64,000 bases of DNA from Hyphomicrobiales bacterium (GCA_021286855.1 JAJTBO010000007.1:87781-151780); one strand, 5' to 3'; shown: positions 9,532 through 18,720, counted from the first letter of the stretch. The notes: generated from the sequence alone by a model not told the origin. Made by a program: numbers and translations.

Positions 9532-10926
9532 TCACGCGTCGGCGCGCGGCTCCGCTCGCGGCGGCTTCGCCTCGCCGCCGTCTTCGTCATCGCCGTCGTC
9601 GTCGACCGTCACTTCGCGGCGTCCGCTCTTGCGGCCCATGTCGATCAGGAAGCCGTCGGCGAGCGCCCGATAGAGCGGCTCAGGCGCGACCATCCGCGAC
9701 TGGCCGTAGCCGAGCATCGAGGCGACCATCAGCGGGATGACGTTGCCGTGGTTGTCGGTCATCTCCATGATGATGACGAAGGCGGTCATCGGCGACTGCA
9801 CCACCCCGGCGAAATAGGCGGCCATGCCGAGCACGGCGACGAGCCCGGCCTGATCGGTGGAAAACAGCTGGGCGATCCAGCCGCCGAGCCCCGCGCCGAC
9901 CGACAGGGACGGCGCGAAGATGCCGCCGGGAATGCCCGAGATCGCGGTCACCAGCGTCGCCGCGAACTTGCCGAACCAGAAGGTTCCCCCCGGTTCGCTG
10001 CCGTCGATCGCGCCCTTGGCGATCTCGTAACCGGTGCCGAAGGTCGCCCCGCCGCTCGCCACGCCGATCGCCGCGACGATCAGGCCGCAGACCAGAGCGA
10101 CGAGAAGTTCGCGCCGCATCCCGACCGGCGCGCACCAACGCTTCAGCGCCCGCGTGCCCTCCAGCATGCCGCGCGAGAAGAGCCCCCCGGCGACGCCGCC
10201 GACGACGCCGCACACCGCCACCAACGCCCAGTCGCCGACGTCGTGGACGCGGCCGGTGCTCCAGCCGAAATAGTTGTAGTTGCCGACGAGGCCGAGCGAG
10301 ACGAGGCCCGAGATGATCACCGCGTAGAGCACCAGACCGTTGGTGCGCTGCTCGAAGGCCTTGCTCATCTCCTCGATGGCGAAGACGATGCCGGCGAGCG
10401 GCGTGTTGAAGGCGCCGGCGATGCCGGCCGCCGACCCGGCCAGGATCAGGGCCTTCTCGCGCTGCACGCCGCCCCAGATGCCGAACTGCAGCATCACCGC
10501 CGCGCCGACCTGCACCGTCGGCCCCTCACGCCCGATCGAAGCGCCCGAGGCGAGCCCGAGCGTGGTGAGGACGATCTTGGCGAGGATGACGCGCGGCGAC
10601 AGGAGCGCCAGCCGGTCGTCGGTCGCCCTCAGATCGCGCGCCGCCATCGCCTGCGGAATGCCGCTGCCCGCCGAAGCCGGCGCGAACCGGCGCGTCGTCC
10701 AACGGATCAGGACGAATCCGGCCGGCGTCACCAGCAACGGCAACCACCAGATCTTCGCCTCTTCGAACAGGAACAGGTTCTGCCCGGCGTTCGACAGAAT
10801 GGCGAAGCCGACCGAGGCGAGGCCGACGAAGAGCGCGCCCGACCAGAAGACCAGCCGTCGCTGCCACATCAGTTTCGATAGAAACCGCGCCGACAGACGC
10901 CGACGATCGATCTTCTTGGGTCTCAT
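9532..10926 (-). CDS. ClC family chloride channel or H+/Cl- antiporter
   Basis: The 464-residue membrane protein carries the ClC selectivity-filter motifs in order: GSGIP (about residues 86-90), GREGP with the gating glutamate E134, and GGIFAPSL. The gating glutamate suggests either exchange or gated channel activity; the inner-gate glutamate that marks antiporters cannot be assigned with confidence by eye. There is no C-terminal CBS pair; instead the tail is acidic (VDDDGDDEDGGE). I chose the ATG at 10926 (MRPKKIDRRR), close to the first helix; earlier in-frame starts to 11025 add a low-complexity arginine-rich stretch. The ribosome-binding site is weak. Confidence 0.88.
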   Translation of the reverse strand: MRPKKIDRRRLSARFLSKLMWQRRLVFWSGALFVGLASVGFAILSNAGQNLFLFEEAKIWWLPLLVTPAGFVLIRWTTRRFAPASAGSGIPQAMAARDLRATDDRLALLSPRVILAKIVLTTLGLASGASIGREGPTVQVGAAVMLQFGIWGGVQREKALILAGSAAGIAGAFNTPLAGIVFAIEEMSKAFEQRTNGLVLYAVIISGLVSLGLVGNYNYFGWSTGRVHDVGDWALVAVCGVVGGVAGGLFSRGMLEGTRALKRWCAPVGMRRELLVALVCGLIVAAIGVASGGATFGTGYEIAKGAIDGSEPGGTFWFGKFAATLVTAISGIPGGIFAPSLSVGAGLGGWIAQLFSTDQAGLVAVLGMAAYFAGVVQSPMTAFVIIMEMTDNHGNVIPLMVASMLGYGQSRMVAPEPLYRALADGFLIDMGRKSGRREVTVDDDGDDEDGGEAKPPRAEPRADA

Positions 10927-11106
10927 GACGTCGAGGCGATATCCGAGGAACGTGCCGCCGCGGCGAACCGCAAACGCTCGAGCAGGTTCGAACGACGGTC
11001 GCACGCGAAAGGAAGCGTCGACCATAACAGGATCGCCGCTCCCGTGAACCCCGAAATCGCCCGCGTTCGTCGCGCCGCCGCCCTGCGCGACGGCGCGGCG
11101 CTCCTC

Positions 11107-12234
11107 TCAGCGGAAGGTGCGCAGGTAGTAGCCCTCGAAGATCCGCTTCAGCCAATGGAAGACGATCGACTTCGGCCCGACGAAGTTGAACTTCTCGTTG
11201 CGGAACACGACCATGCCGGCGTCGAGCGTGTCGACGATGCAGATCAGCTCCGGCTTGAACGCCTCGCTCGGCTCGCGCCCGGACAGCGTCGCCACGACGT
11301 TGGCCGCCGCCGCCTTGGCCTGCAGATCGGCCTGATGCGCCTGTTTCGGCATCCAGTCCGGCCCGGGGAAGGAGCCGGCGTCGCCGACCACCCACACCCC
11401 CGGCCGTCCCTCGACCCGACACAGGCCGTCGGCGACGATCATGCCGCCCGGCGACAGCGGCAGATCGGCGTTCGCGAGCCACGCCGGGCCGGTCAGCCCC
11501 GGCATGAACAGGATCAGATCGGCGTCGATCTCGCCGCCCTCGGTGACGACCTTCTTTTCCTCGATCCGCACCATCTTGTGGCCGAGATGGGTGCGGATGC
11601 CGCGCTTCGCCATCTCGGCGAGAAGCCCGTCGACCGCCTTCGGTCCGAGCCGCTGGCCGGGGCGGGTGGCCGGATTGAAGAAGACGATCTCGAACTTGTC
11701 GCGCCGACCGTGCTTCCGGAGCCACGTGTCGATGATGAAGAGGAATTCGAACATCGGGCCGCCGCGCATGGCGCCCTGCTCGTTCGGATTGGTGGCGAAG
11801 CCGATGGCGATCGTGCCGCCGCTCATCGCCTCCAGCCGACGCTCGATCTCCTCGCCGACGGCGATGCCCTCGCAGGGGATCAGCGCGTTTTCGATGCCCG
11901 GCAGTTTGCGGATGAAGCGCCCGCCGGTGGCGATCACCAGCTGGTCGTTGACGAACTCGCCCGCGTCGGTGAGCACCCGGCGGCCGCCGTCGGCGAGCCC
12001 GGTGACCGAGGCCTGGACGAAGTCGACCTTCTGCTCCTTGAAGAAATGGGCGAGCGGGATCCTCAGATCCTCGCCCTTTCTCAGATGCGTCGGGATCCAG
12101 ATCGTGCTGGGCAGATAGTGCAGATGATCGCGCGGCGAGATCACCCGGATCTCGCCCGTCCATCCCTTGCGGCGCAGCTGGCGCACCGTGGTCAGCGCCC
12201 CGAAGCCCGACCCCAGAACCGTGATGGTCTTCAC
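11107..12234 (-). CDS. Sulfide:quinone-oxidoreductase-like FAD flavoprotein
   Basis: The 375-residue protein starts with an FAD fold (TVLGSGFGALTT, GSGFGA at residues 8-13), has a second nucleotide-like segment (TIAIGFATNPNEQGAM), the LIPCEG cysteine, the VWVVGDAGSFPG FAD motif and a second candidate cysteine in ELICIVDTLDAG. This layout is that of sulfide:quinone oxidoreductases and related membrane-peripheral disulfide reductases that pass electrons to quinone; an NDH-2-type role is the alternative. The start is GTG at 12234, with GAGGAGGGACTGC upstream. That GTG overlaps the TGA of the DUF2202 gene by four bases (GTGA), so the two are translationally coupled. Confidence 0.8.
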   Translation of the reverse strand: MKTITVLGSGFGALTTVRQLRRKGWTGEIRVISPRDHLHYLPSTIWIPTHLRKGEDLRIPLAHFFKEQKVDFVQASVTGLADGGRRVLTDAGEFVNDQLVIATGGRFIRKLPGIENALIPCEGIAVGEEIERRLEAMSGGTIAIGFATNPNEQGAMRGGPMFEFLFIIDTWLRKHGRRDKFEIVFFNPATRPGQRLGPKAVDGLLAEMAKRGIRTHLGHKMVRIEEKKVVTEGGEIDADLILFMPGLTGPAWLANADLPLSPGGMIVADGLCRVEGRPGVWVVGDAGSFPGPDWMPKQAHQADLQAKAAAANVVATLSGREPSEAFKPELICIVDTLDAGMVVFRNEKFNFVGPKSIVFHWLKRIFEGYYLRTFR

Positions 12235-12776
12235 GCAGTCCCTCCTCGATGATGGTGATGCTCGGCCCAATGCCGGAACGCCGGCAGGTGCCGGTCGCGC
12301 GAGGCCTCGGCGAGGTGTCGGAACACCCGCTCGACGTCGGCCCACCCCTTCGCGAGGGGCATCAACTCCTCCTCGTAGAGCGCGACATTCTCCTCTTCCG
12401 CGGTGACCGCGATGCGACAGGCGCAGGTCGCCGTCGCCGGCACCGCACGGCGAACCTCGGCCGATCCGAGATGAACGTTCTGCGGCACCGCGAGCCCGCG
12501 CCGTCGCAGCAGTCCGGCGAGCGCGTCGGCCTGTCGCGCCTCCGCCGCGACGATCATACGAAACGGCATCGCGCCGGGAAACCGGTCGAGCACCGCCGTG
12601 TAGAAGGCCTGGGCGCGATGTTCGTCGTCGAGCGCGGCGAGAATCGCGTCGTGCGCCCGCGGCGTGAGCGGCGCCGTCGCCTCCGGTCGGAGCGAGGCGA
12701 AGCCGAAACAACCGCCGCGCCGTCGAAGACGCCGCGTCTCGTCGCATCGAACCGCCGTATGACCCTGCCACGCCAT
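12231..12776 (-). CDS. DUF2202 ferritin-like protein
   Basis: The 181-residue protein has a C-terminal helical region with the DUF2202 pattern: AALDDEHRAQAFYTAVLDRF, then FRMIVAAEARQADAL (the E..H-like metal motif of ferritin-like folds, with Q where the family often has H), then TAEEENVALYEEEL and a final HLAEASRDRHLPAF. Such four-helix proteins bind two metals and may handle iron or peroxide. A cysteine pair (TCAC) lies between the helix pairs. I chose the ATG at 12776, preceded by GGGAGGCGGAC; further upstream codons are arginine-rich. It is coupled by a GTGA overlap to the SQR-like flavoprotein, implying joint function. Confidence 0.75.
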   Translation of the reverse strand: MAWQGHTAVRCDETRRLRRRGGCFGFASLRPEATAPLTPRAHDAILAALDDEHRAQAFYTAVLDRFPGAMPFRMIVAAEARQADALAGLLRRRGLAVPQNVHLGSAEVRRAVPATATCACRIAVTAEEENVALYEEELMPLAKGWADVERVFRHLAEASRDRHLPAFRHWAEHHHHRGGTA

Positions 12777-12869
12777 GTCCGCCTCCCGTGCGACGCCCGC
12801 TCGAGGGGCCTCGCTCCGTGCGTCGAGCCGCATCTTCGCCGCTTCGACGAGCCGATCATGGCGCATGAA

Positions 12870-12898
12870 GTTATATTGTCAATGTAAGTTTATGTCGC
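12870..12898 (-). promoter_or_regulatory. Promoter with dyad-symmetric operator upstream of the DUF2202-SQR operon
   Basis: On the minus strand a -35-like GCGACA and a -10-like TATAAC are 17 bases apart. A 17-base imperfect palindrome at 12871-12887 (TTATATTGTCAATGTAA) fills the spacer and -10, in an AT-rich island within GC-rich DNA. The position suits a repressor that blocks RNA polymerase. It lies about 95 bases before the DUF2202 start. Confidence 0.5.
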
Positions 12899-12905
12899 GC
12901 CCGCC

Positions 12906-13817
12906 TCAACCGGCCTCGATCGTCTTCAGCGCCAGCACCGCGGCGGAGGCGCGGTTCTCCACGCCGAGTTTGGCGAAGACCGTCTCGAGGTGCTTGTTCA
13001 CGGTGCGTGGGCTGAGGCCGAGAATGTCGCCGATGTCGCGGTTCGACTTGCCGCGCGCCACCCACAGACACACCTCCGCCTCGCGCGCGGTCAGCCCGAA
13101 GCGCCGCCTGAGCGCCGCCTCCTCGCCGCCCGCCTCGTCGATCATCAGCCGCCACAGCCATTCGTCGTCGCCGGCGCGGCCGAGCCCGTTGAGCTGCAGC
13201 CGACGCGTCTCGGTCTCCTCGACGACGATCGGCCCGGCCGAACCCTCGGTGATCGCCGCCGCGATTCGCGCCCCGACCTCCGCCGACAGCCCCTCTTCGC
13301 CGGCGAGGTCGGCGACGAGCTTGCCCGCCTGCGGCGTCGCCCAGGAGAGGCGTCCGGCCCGATCGGTGGCGAGCAGAAAGCGGCCGGCGGTGTCGAGCGC
13401 CATCCGCGCCGAGCGTTCGCGCCGGGCGTTGGCGAGATGGACGCGGATGCGCGCGGTCAGCTCGTCGAGCACGATCGGCTTCGTGACGTAGTCGACGCCG
13501 CCGGCGGCGAAGCCCTCGACGATGTGTTCGGTCTCGGTCAGCCCGGTCATGAACAGGATCGGCACGTCGGCGGTCGCCGGCAGCTTCTTCAGCCGCCGCG
13601 TCGTCTCGAACCCGTCGATCCCCGGCATGACGGCGTCCATCAGGATCACGTCGGGCGTGATCCGCTCGACGATGCCGAGCGCCTGTTCGCCCCCCGTCGC
13701 CACCAGCACCATCGCGCCCTGCGCCTCGAGCGTCTGGGTGAGGAAGCCGAGCGTGTCCGGGTTGTCGTCGACCACCAGGACGATGTCGCGGCTCTTGGTC
13801 GCATCAGGCGTCGCCAT
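12906..13817 (-). CDS. LuxR/FixJ-type response regulator
   Basis: The 303-residue protein has an N-terminal receiver (LVVDDN at 14-19, phospho-acceptor D61 in VILMDAVMPG, lysine in YVTKPI near 111), a middle segment resembling a small PAS-like fold (GRFLLATDRAGRLSWATPQAGKLV), and a C-terminal LuxR helix-turn-helix (LTAREAEVCLWVARGKSNRDIGDILGLSPRTVNKHLETVFAKLGV). It should bind DNA as a dimer when phosphorylated. Its ATG at 13817 overlaps the end of the hybrid kinase gene by 14 bases, making that kinase the probable partner and the divergent urt promoter the probable target. Confidence 0.88.
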   Translation of the reverse strand: MATPDATKSRDIVLVVDDNPDTLGFLTQTLEAQGAMVLVATGGEQALGIVERITPDVILMDAVMPGIDGFETTRRLKKLPATADVPILFMTGLTETEHIVEGFAAGGVDYVTKPIVLDELTARIRVHLANARRERSARMALDTAGRFLLATDRAGRLSWATPQAGKLVADLAGEEGLSAEVGARIAAAITEGSAGPIVVEETETRRLQLNGLGRAGDDEWLWRLMIDEAGGEEAALRRRFGLTAREAEVCLWVARGKSNRDIGDILGLSPRTVNKHLETVFAKLGVENRASAAVLALKTIEAG

Positions 13818-16800
13818 CCGAGGCCTCCAGCAATCGCACCAGGCGGTCCATGTCGAAGGCCTCGGCGGCGCGGGCGAGTTCGACCAGCCGCTTGCCCGGC
13901 GCGCCGCCGCCCGCGCGGATCTCCGTCTCGATCGCCTCGAGCTTCGAGACGACGCCGCGAACATAGCCGATCCCCGCCCACTGCAGGAGGTCGCGCGCCT
14001 CCTCCCGTGTCGGTCGATCGTCGTAGGCCGCCGCCGCCGGTTCGGCGGTCGTCGACGCCGCCGGCTCGCTCGTCCAATCGAGACCGAGATGCGCCTGCAG
14101 CCGATCGATCAGGCGCGACAGATCGAACGGCTTGGCGATCAGATCGTCGTGCGCGGCGATCTCCGCCTCCGGCGGCGGCGTCTCGCCGACATTGGCCGAG
14201 AGCACGACGATGCGCCCGCCGTACCCGGCTTCGCGCAGCCGCGTCGCCACCTCCCACCCGTCCATGCCCGGCATGGAGAGGTCGAGCAGGATCAGATCCG
14301 GCGGTGAGGCGGCCACCGCCTCGAGACAGCTCGGCCCGTCCTCCGCCTCCTCGATCGCAAAACCGATCGGCTCCAGCGCCGCCCGGACGAGATCGCGGTG
14401 ATCGGGGTTGTCGTCGACCACCAGGATCCGCCGCCGCGCGCCCTCGTAACCGGTGATCGCCGGCGCGCTCGCCGTCGCCTGCGGCCGCGCCACGACGGAG
14501 AGATGCATCCGCACCCGGAAGCGGGTCCCCGCCCCGGGCGTGCTGTCGACGCGCACGTCGCCGCCCATCAGCGTCACGATCATCTTGGTGATGGTCAGTC
14601 CGAGCCCGAGCCCCGGCTTGCGCCGCGCGCTCTCGCCGCGCTCGAACGGCTCGAAGATGCGGGCGAGATCCTTCGCCTCGATGCCCACCCCGGTGTCGAC
14701 GACGGTGAAGGTCGCGATCTCATGGCGCATGCCGACGTCGAGATGGACATCGCCGGCGTTGGTGAACTTGATCGCATTGGTGAGCAGATTGGTCAGCACC
14801 TGCCGGAGCCGCTTCTCGTCGGTCGCCACCACTTCCGGCAGCTTCGTCGGCCGGGTGAAACGGAAGGTCAGGCCCTTCGCTTCGGCCTGCGGTCGGAACA
14901 TCTCGACGAGGCCGTCGAGGAAGTCGGAGAAGCGGATCTCGTCGCGGGAGAGTTCGAGCCGGCCCGCCTCGATCTTGGAAATGTCGAGGAGCCCGTCGAT
15001 CAGGCCGGAGAGATGCTCCGCCGAACGCCTGATGACCTTGACCGAATGGGCCCGCCCGTTGGTGATCCCGGCGTCGCGCTCCAACACCTGCGCGTAACCG
15101 AGCACCGCGTTGAGCGGCGTCCGCAGTTCATGGGAGAGCCCGACCAGATAACGGCTCTTGGCGAAGTTCGCCGCCTCCGCCGCCTCCTTGGCCTTCTGCA
15201 GCGCCGCGTCGGTGCGCTCGTGCGCCGCGATCTCGTCGAGCAGCAGGCCGGTCTGGCGCGCCGATTCCTCCTCCGCCACCCGTCGGCTCTCGTGCGCCAG
15301 CACGAAGAACCACGCCACCACCCCGGCGACGATCAGCAGCACGAAGAACGCCGCCCAGAGCGCCCGCGTCAGCGCCGCCTCGATCGCCGGATCGCGGGGA
15401 TCCGACTGGAAGTGGATGACGAGGAGGACGAGGCCGATCGCCGTCATGAGAAGCGCCAGGATCGCGACATATTCCAAGAGCCGCGGGCTCAACCGCGTCG
15501 CCAGCGCCGACGGCAGCAGCGCCTTGGTCCAGGCGCGCGCCTGCGCCGAGATCCGGCCCTCCGGCTTGCACTGGTCGCGACAGCGCGCGTCGAGCGAACA
15601 GCACAGCGAGCAGATCGGCGCGCCATAGGCCGGGCAATGGGCGCTGTCCTCCGGTTCGAAGTCGTGCTCGCAGACCGAACAGCGGATCAGGCTCTCCCGC
15701 GCCCAGTCCGCCTCCGGTCGGCGCGCGAAGTACCATTTGCCGCCGGTCGCCCAGGCCAGGAGCGGCACCATCGCCATCGAGACCGCCAGCGCCACGAAGG
15801 GCGCGAAGGCCTGCGCCAGAGCCCCGAAACGGCCGGTCGCGGCGAAGAGCGCCAGCGCCGCCGCAATCGTCATCGACCCGACCCCGACCGGATTGACGTC
15901 CGGCAGATGCGCCCGCTTGAACTCGATCCCCGGCGGCGACAGGCCGAGCGGCTTGGCGATGCCGAGATCCGCCGACACCGCCCCGAGCCAGGCGACCGCG
16001 ACGATGGCGAAGAGCCCGAGCGTCTTCTCCAGCGCCTCGTAGATGCCGAGCTCCATCAGCAAGAGCGCGATCGCCACGTTGAAGACCAGCCAGACCACCC
16101 GGCCGGGATGGGAATGCGTCACGCGGGAAAAGAAGTTCGACCACGCCAGCGAGCCCGCGTAGGCGTTCATCACGTTGATCTTGAGCTGCGAGACGACGAC
16201 GAAGAAGGCGGTGAGCGCCACCGCCGCCTCCTTCGACGGGATCATGTAGGAGAAGGCGACGTCGTACATCCAGGCCGGTTCCGCCGCGTGCCCCTCCGGC
16301 ACGCCGAGCCTGAGCGCCACCACCGCCAGCAGCGACCCGGCGAAGAGCTTCGGCGCGCCGAGCACCACCCAGCCGGGACCTGCGAAGAAGGTGGCGATCC
16401 GGTGCGCCCGCGCCCCTTCGACGATCCGCGCCGGCAGAAACCGCAGGAAATCGACCTGCTCGCCGATCTGCGGCATCAATCCGAGGATCACCGACGAGGC
16501 GAGGCCGAAACGGACGAGATCGAACTCCTCCATCCATGTTCCCGGCTGTCCGCCCCGCGCCGCGCCGCCGAACTGGATCCAGGCCGAGAACTGCGCCGGA
16601 TCCTTCCAGGCGATGAAGGCGAAGGGCAGGACGTTGAGGACGATCCAGAACGGCTGGGTGAACAGCTGGAAGCGCGAGATCGCGGTGATGCCGTAGACCA
16701 CCAGCGGGATCACCGCGAGCGCCGACAGGATGTAGGAGAACCACAGCGGCCAGCCGAAGGCGAGCTTCAGCGCCGACGACATGATCGAGGCTTCGATGGC

Positions 16801-17190
16801 GAAGAGGATGAAGGTGAAGCTCGCATAGACCAGCGACGTCACCGTCGAGCCGATGTAGCCGAACCCCGCCCCGCGCGTCAGAAGATCGATGTCGACGCCG
16901 TGTTTCGCCGCCGCGCGCGCCACCGGCCAACCGGTGACCAGCAGGACGATCGACACGACGACGATCGCCGCGGCGGCGTTGACGAAGCCGTGGGCGAGCG
17001 TGATCGTGCCCCCGATCGCCTCCAGCGCCAGGAACGAGATCGCCCCGATCGCCGTCTGTGCGACGCGCGGCGCCGACCAGCGCCGGGCGCTCTTCGCGGT
17101 GAAGCGCAGCGCATAGTCCTCGAGCGTCTGGTCCGCCACCCAGCGATTGTAGTCGCGGCGAACGGGAAGGATGCGCTGTCGTCCGGCCAT
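13804..17190 (-). CDS. Hybrid histidine kinase with NCS1 permease-like sensor domain
   Basis: The 1128-residue inner-membrane protein is a fusion. Residues ~20-490 are a complete 10-12 helix transporter resembling NCS1 purine/cytosine/allantoin/hydantoin permeases (KINVMNAYAGSLAWSNFFSR is the clearest piece). Residues ~503-541 hold eight cysteines (CSVC, then C, C, CC, C, C), probably a metal or Fe-S site. Two further helices (568-630) and a coiled coil lead to HisKA (SHELRTPLN, ~685), HATPase (NLLTNAIKF, GVGI, GLGLGL) and a receiver with the ILLDLSMPG aspartate (920-1035). The ATG at 17190 follows GAGAGGACGC. It is divergent from urtA and overlaps the LuxR regulator, so it probably senses urea or a related amide. 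Confidence 0.88.
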   Translation of the reverse strand: MAGRQRILPVRRDYNRWVADQTLEDYALRFTAKSARRWSAPRVAQTAIGAISFLALEAIGGTITLAHGFVNAAAAIVVVSIVLLVTGWPVARAAAKHGVDIDLLTRGAGFGYIGSTVTSLVYASFTFILFAIEASIMSSALKLAFGWPLWFSYILSALAVIPLVVYGITAISRFQLFTQPFWIVLNVLPFAFIAWKDPAQFSAWIQFGGAARGGQPGTWMEEFDLVRFGLASSVILGLMPQIGEQVDFLRFLPARIVEGARAHRIATFFAGPGWVVLGAPKLFAGSLLAVVALRLGVPEGHAAEPAWMYDVAFSYMIPSKEAAVALTAFFVVVSQLKINVMNAYAGSLAWSNFFSRVTHSHPGRVVWLVFNVAIALLLMELGIYEALEKTLGLFAIVAVAWLGAVSADLGIAKPLGLSPPGIEFKRAHLPDVNPVGVGSMTIAAALALFAATGRFGALAQAFAPFVALAVSMAMVPLLAWATGGKWYFARRPEADWARESLIRCSVCEHDFEPEDSAHCPAYGAPICSLCCSLDARCRDQCKPEGRISAQARAWTKALLPSALATRLSPRLLEYVAILALLMTAIGLVLLVIHFQSDPRDPAIEAALTRALWAAFFVLLIVAGVVAWFFVLAHESRRVAEEESARQTGLLLDEIAAHERTDAALQKAKEAAEAANFAKSRYLVGLSHELRTPLNAVLGYAQVLERDAGITNGRAHSVKVIRRSAEHLSGLIDGLLDISKIEAGRLELSRDEIRFSDFLDGLVEMFRPQAEAKGLTFRFTRPTKLPEVVATDEKRLRQVLTNLLTNAIKFTNAGDVHLDVGMRHEIATFTVVDTGVGIEAKDLARIFEPFERGESARRKPGLGLGLTITKMIVTLMGGDVRVDSTPGAGTRFRVRMHLSVVARPQATASAPAITGYEGARRRILVVDDNPDHRDLVRAALEPIGFAIEEAEDGPSCLEAVAASPPDLILLDLSMPGMDGWEVATRLREAGYGGRIVVLSANVGETPPPEAEIAAHDDLIAKPFDLSRLIDRLQAHLGLDWTSEPAASTTAEPAAAAYDDRPTREEARDLLQWAGIGYVRGVVSKLEAIETEIRAGGGAPGKRLVELARAAEAFDMDRLVRLLEASDGDA

Positions 17191-17328
17191 GCGTCCTCTC
17201 GACCAGGGCGTCGGCGCGGCGCGCGCCGAACGTTTCGCCTTTTCGCCTCTTTCGAGGTCGTTCGTCCATGTCCGCGAGACGGCGGCGCGCCGATTTTTCC
17301 GGCAAGCGGCGTCCTTGGGCAGAAACTG

Positions 17329-17340
17329 CGTCAATTGACG
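17329..17340. promoter_or_regulatory. Perfect palindrome in the urtA / sensor-kinase divergent promoter region
   Basis: CGTCAATTGACG is a perfect 12-base palindrome placed 94 bases before the urtA start and 139 bases before the kinase start. It includes a TTGACG that could serve as a -35 for urtA, although I see no convincing -10. It is a candidate site for the neighbouring LuxR-type regulator. Confidence 0.45.
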
Positions 17341-17433
17341 TATGGGTCGGGAACGCCGGCCGCGCTCAACTCTCCCCCGAGCGGGCCCGAGGGCCGGGAC
17401 CGTCCTCTCAGTCGAAACTCCGGGGGAGTATTC

Positions 17434-18720
17434 ATGACCTTCAACGAGAAGCTTCTGGGCGCGATCGTCGGCGCCGCCATTTCGGCCGGCGCCTTCTCTT
17501 CCGCCGCCCGCGCCGAGGACACCATCAAGATCGGCATCCTGCACTCGCTCTCCGGCACCATGGCGATCTCGGAGACGACGCTGAAGGACACCATGCTCTT
17601 CCTCATCGACGAGCAGAACAAGAAGGGCGGCGTCCTCGGCAAGAAGCTCGAGGCGGTCGTCGTCGACCCGGCCTCCAACTGGCCGCTCTTCGCCGAGAAG
17701 GCGCGCGAGCTGATCGCCAAGGACAAGGTCTCGGCCGTGTTCGGCTGCTGGACCTCGGTGTCGCGCAAGTCCGTGCTGCCGGTCTTCAAGGAGCTGAACA
17801 ACATCCTCTTCTACCCCGTCCAGTACGAGGGTGAGGAGAGCGAGCGCAACGTCTTCTACACCGGCGCCGCGCCGAACCAGCAGGCGATCCCGGCCGTCGA
17901 CTACCTGATGTCGAAGGACGGCGGCGAAGTGAAGCGTTGGGTGCTCGCCGGCACCGACTACGTCTATCCGCGCACCACCAACAAGATCCTCGAGGCCTAT
18001 CTCAAGGCCAAGGGCGTCGCCGCCGAAGACATCATGATCAATTACACGCCGTTCGGTCACTCCGACTGGCAGACGATCGTCTCGGACATCAAGAAGTTCG
18101 GCTCCGCCGGCAAGAAGACTGCGGTCGTGTCGACCATCAACGGCGACGCCAACGTGCCCTTCTACAAGGAGCTCGGCAACCAGGGCGTCAAGGCGACCGA
18201 CATCCCGGTCGTCGCCTTCTCGGTCGGCGAAGAAGAGCTCGCCGGCATCGACACCAAGCCGCTGGTCGGCCACCTCGCCGCGTGGAACTACTTCCAGTCC
18301 GTCAAGGACCCGGCGAACGAGGCCTTCATCGCCAAGTGGAAGGAATACACCAAGAACCCGAAGCGCGTGACCAACGACCCGATGGAAGCCCACGTGATCG
18401 GCTTCCAGATGTGGGTGAAGGCGGTCGAGAAGGCCGGCACCGTCGATCCGGACAAGGTCATCGACGCGCTTCCGGGCATCCAGGCGCCGAACCTGACCGG
18501 CGGCATGTCGACCATGCTCCCGAACCACCACATCACCAAGCCGGTGCTGATCGGCGAGATCAAGGCCGACGGCCAGTTCGACGTGGTGTGGAAGACCAAG
18601 GACCTCGTCCCCGGCGACGCCTGGACCGACTTCCTGCCCGGCTCCAAGGACCTCGAGGCCGACTGGGTCACGCTCAAGTGCGGCAACTACAACACCGTCA
18701 CCAAGAAGTGCGGCGGCTGA
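17434..18720 (+). CDS. urtA: Urea ABC transporter substrate-binding protein UrtA
   Basis: The 428-residue periplasmic binding protein has a signal peptide (residues 1-28, GAAISAGAFSSAARAED) and a mature part beginning DTIKIGILHSLSGTMAISE, the UrtA form of the branched-amino-acid-binding fold. Diagnostic stretches include AVFGCWTSVSRKSVLPVF, PVQYEGEE and TDYVYPRTTN. UrtA captures urea (and short amides) for the UrtBCDE importer. CGGGGGAG precedes the ATG. It is the first gene of the operon and is separated from urtB by about 400 bases rich in stem-loops, which may keep it more highly expressed than the membrane genes. Confidence 0.95.
   Translation: MTFNEKLLGAIVGAAISAGAFSSAARAEDTIKIGILHSLSGTMAISETTLKDTMLFLIDEQNKKGGVLGKKLEAVVVDPASNWPLFAEKARELIAKDKVSAVFGCWTSVSRKSVLPVFKELNNILFYPVQYEGEESERNVFYTGAAPNQQAIPAVDYLMSKDGGEVKRWVLAGTDYVYPRTTNKILEAYLKAKGVAAEDIMINYTPFGHSDWQTIVSDIKKFGSAGKKTAVVSTINGDANVPFYKELGNQGVKATDIPVVAFSVGEEELAGIDTKPLVGHLAAWNYFQSVKDPANEAFIAKWKEYTKNPKRVTNDPMEAHVIGFQMWVKAVEKAGTVDPDKVIDALPGIQAPNLTGGMSTMLPNHHITKPVLIGEIKADGQFDVVWKTKDLVPGDAWTDFLPGSKDLEADWVTLKCGNYNTVTKKCGG

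Noticed and set aside
17300..17350. Possible sigma-54 promoter for urtA (CTTGGGCAGAAACTGCG)
   Set aside because: The GG and GC dinucleotides are 10-11 bases apart instead of 12 and neighbouring consensus bases are missing.
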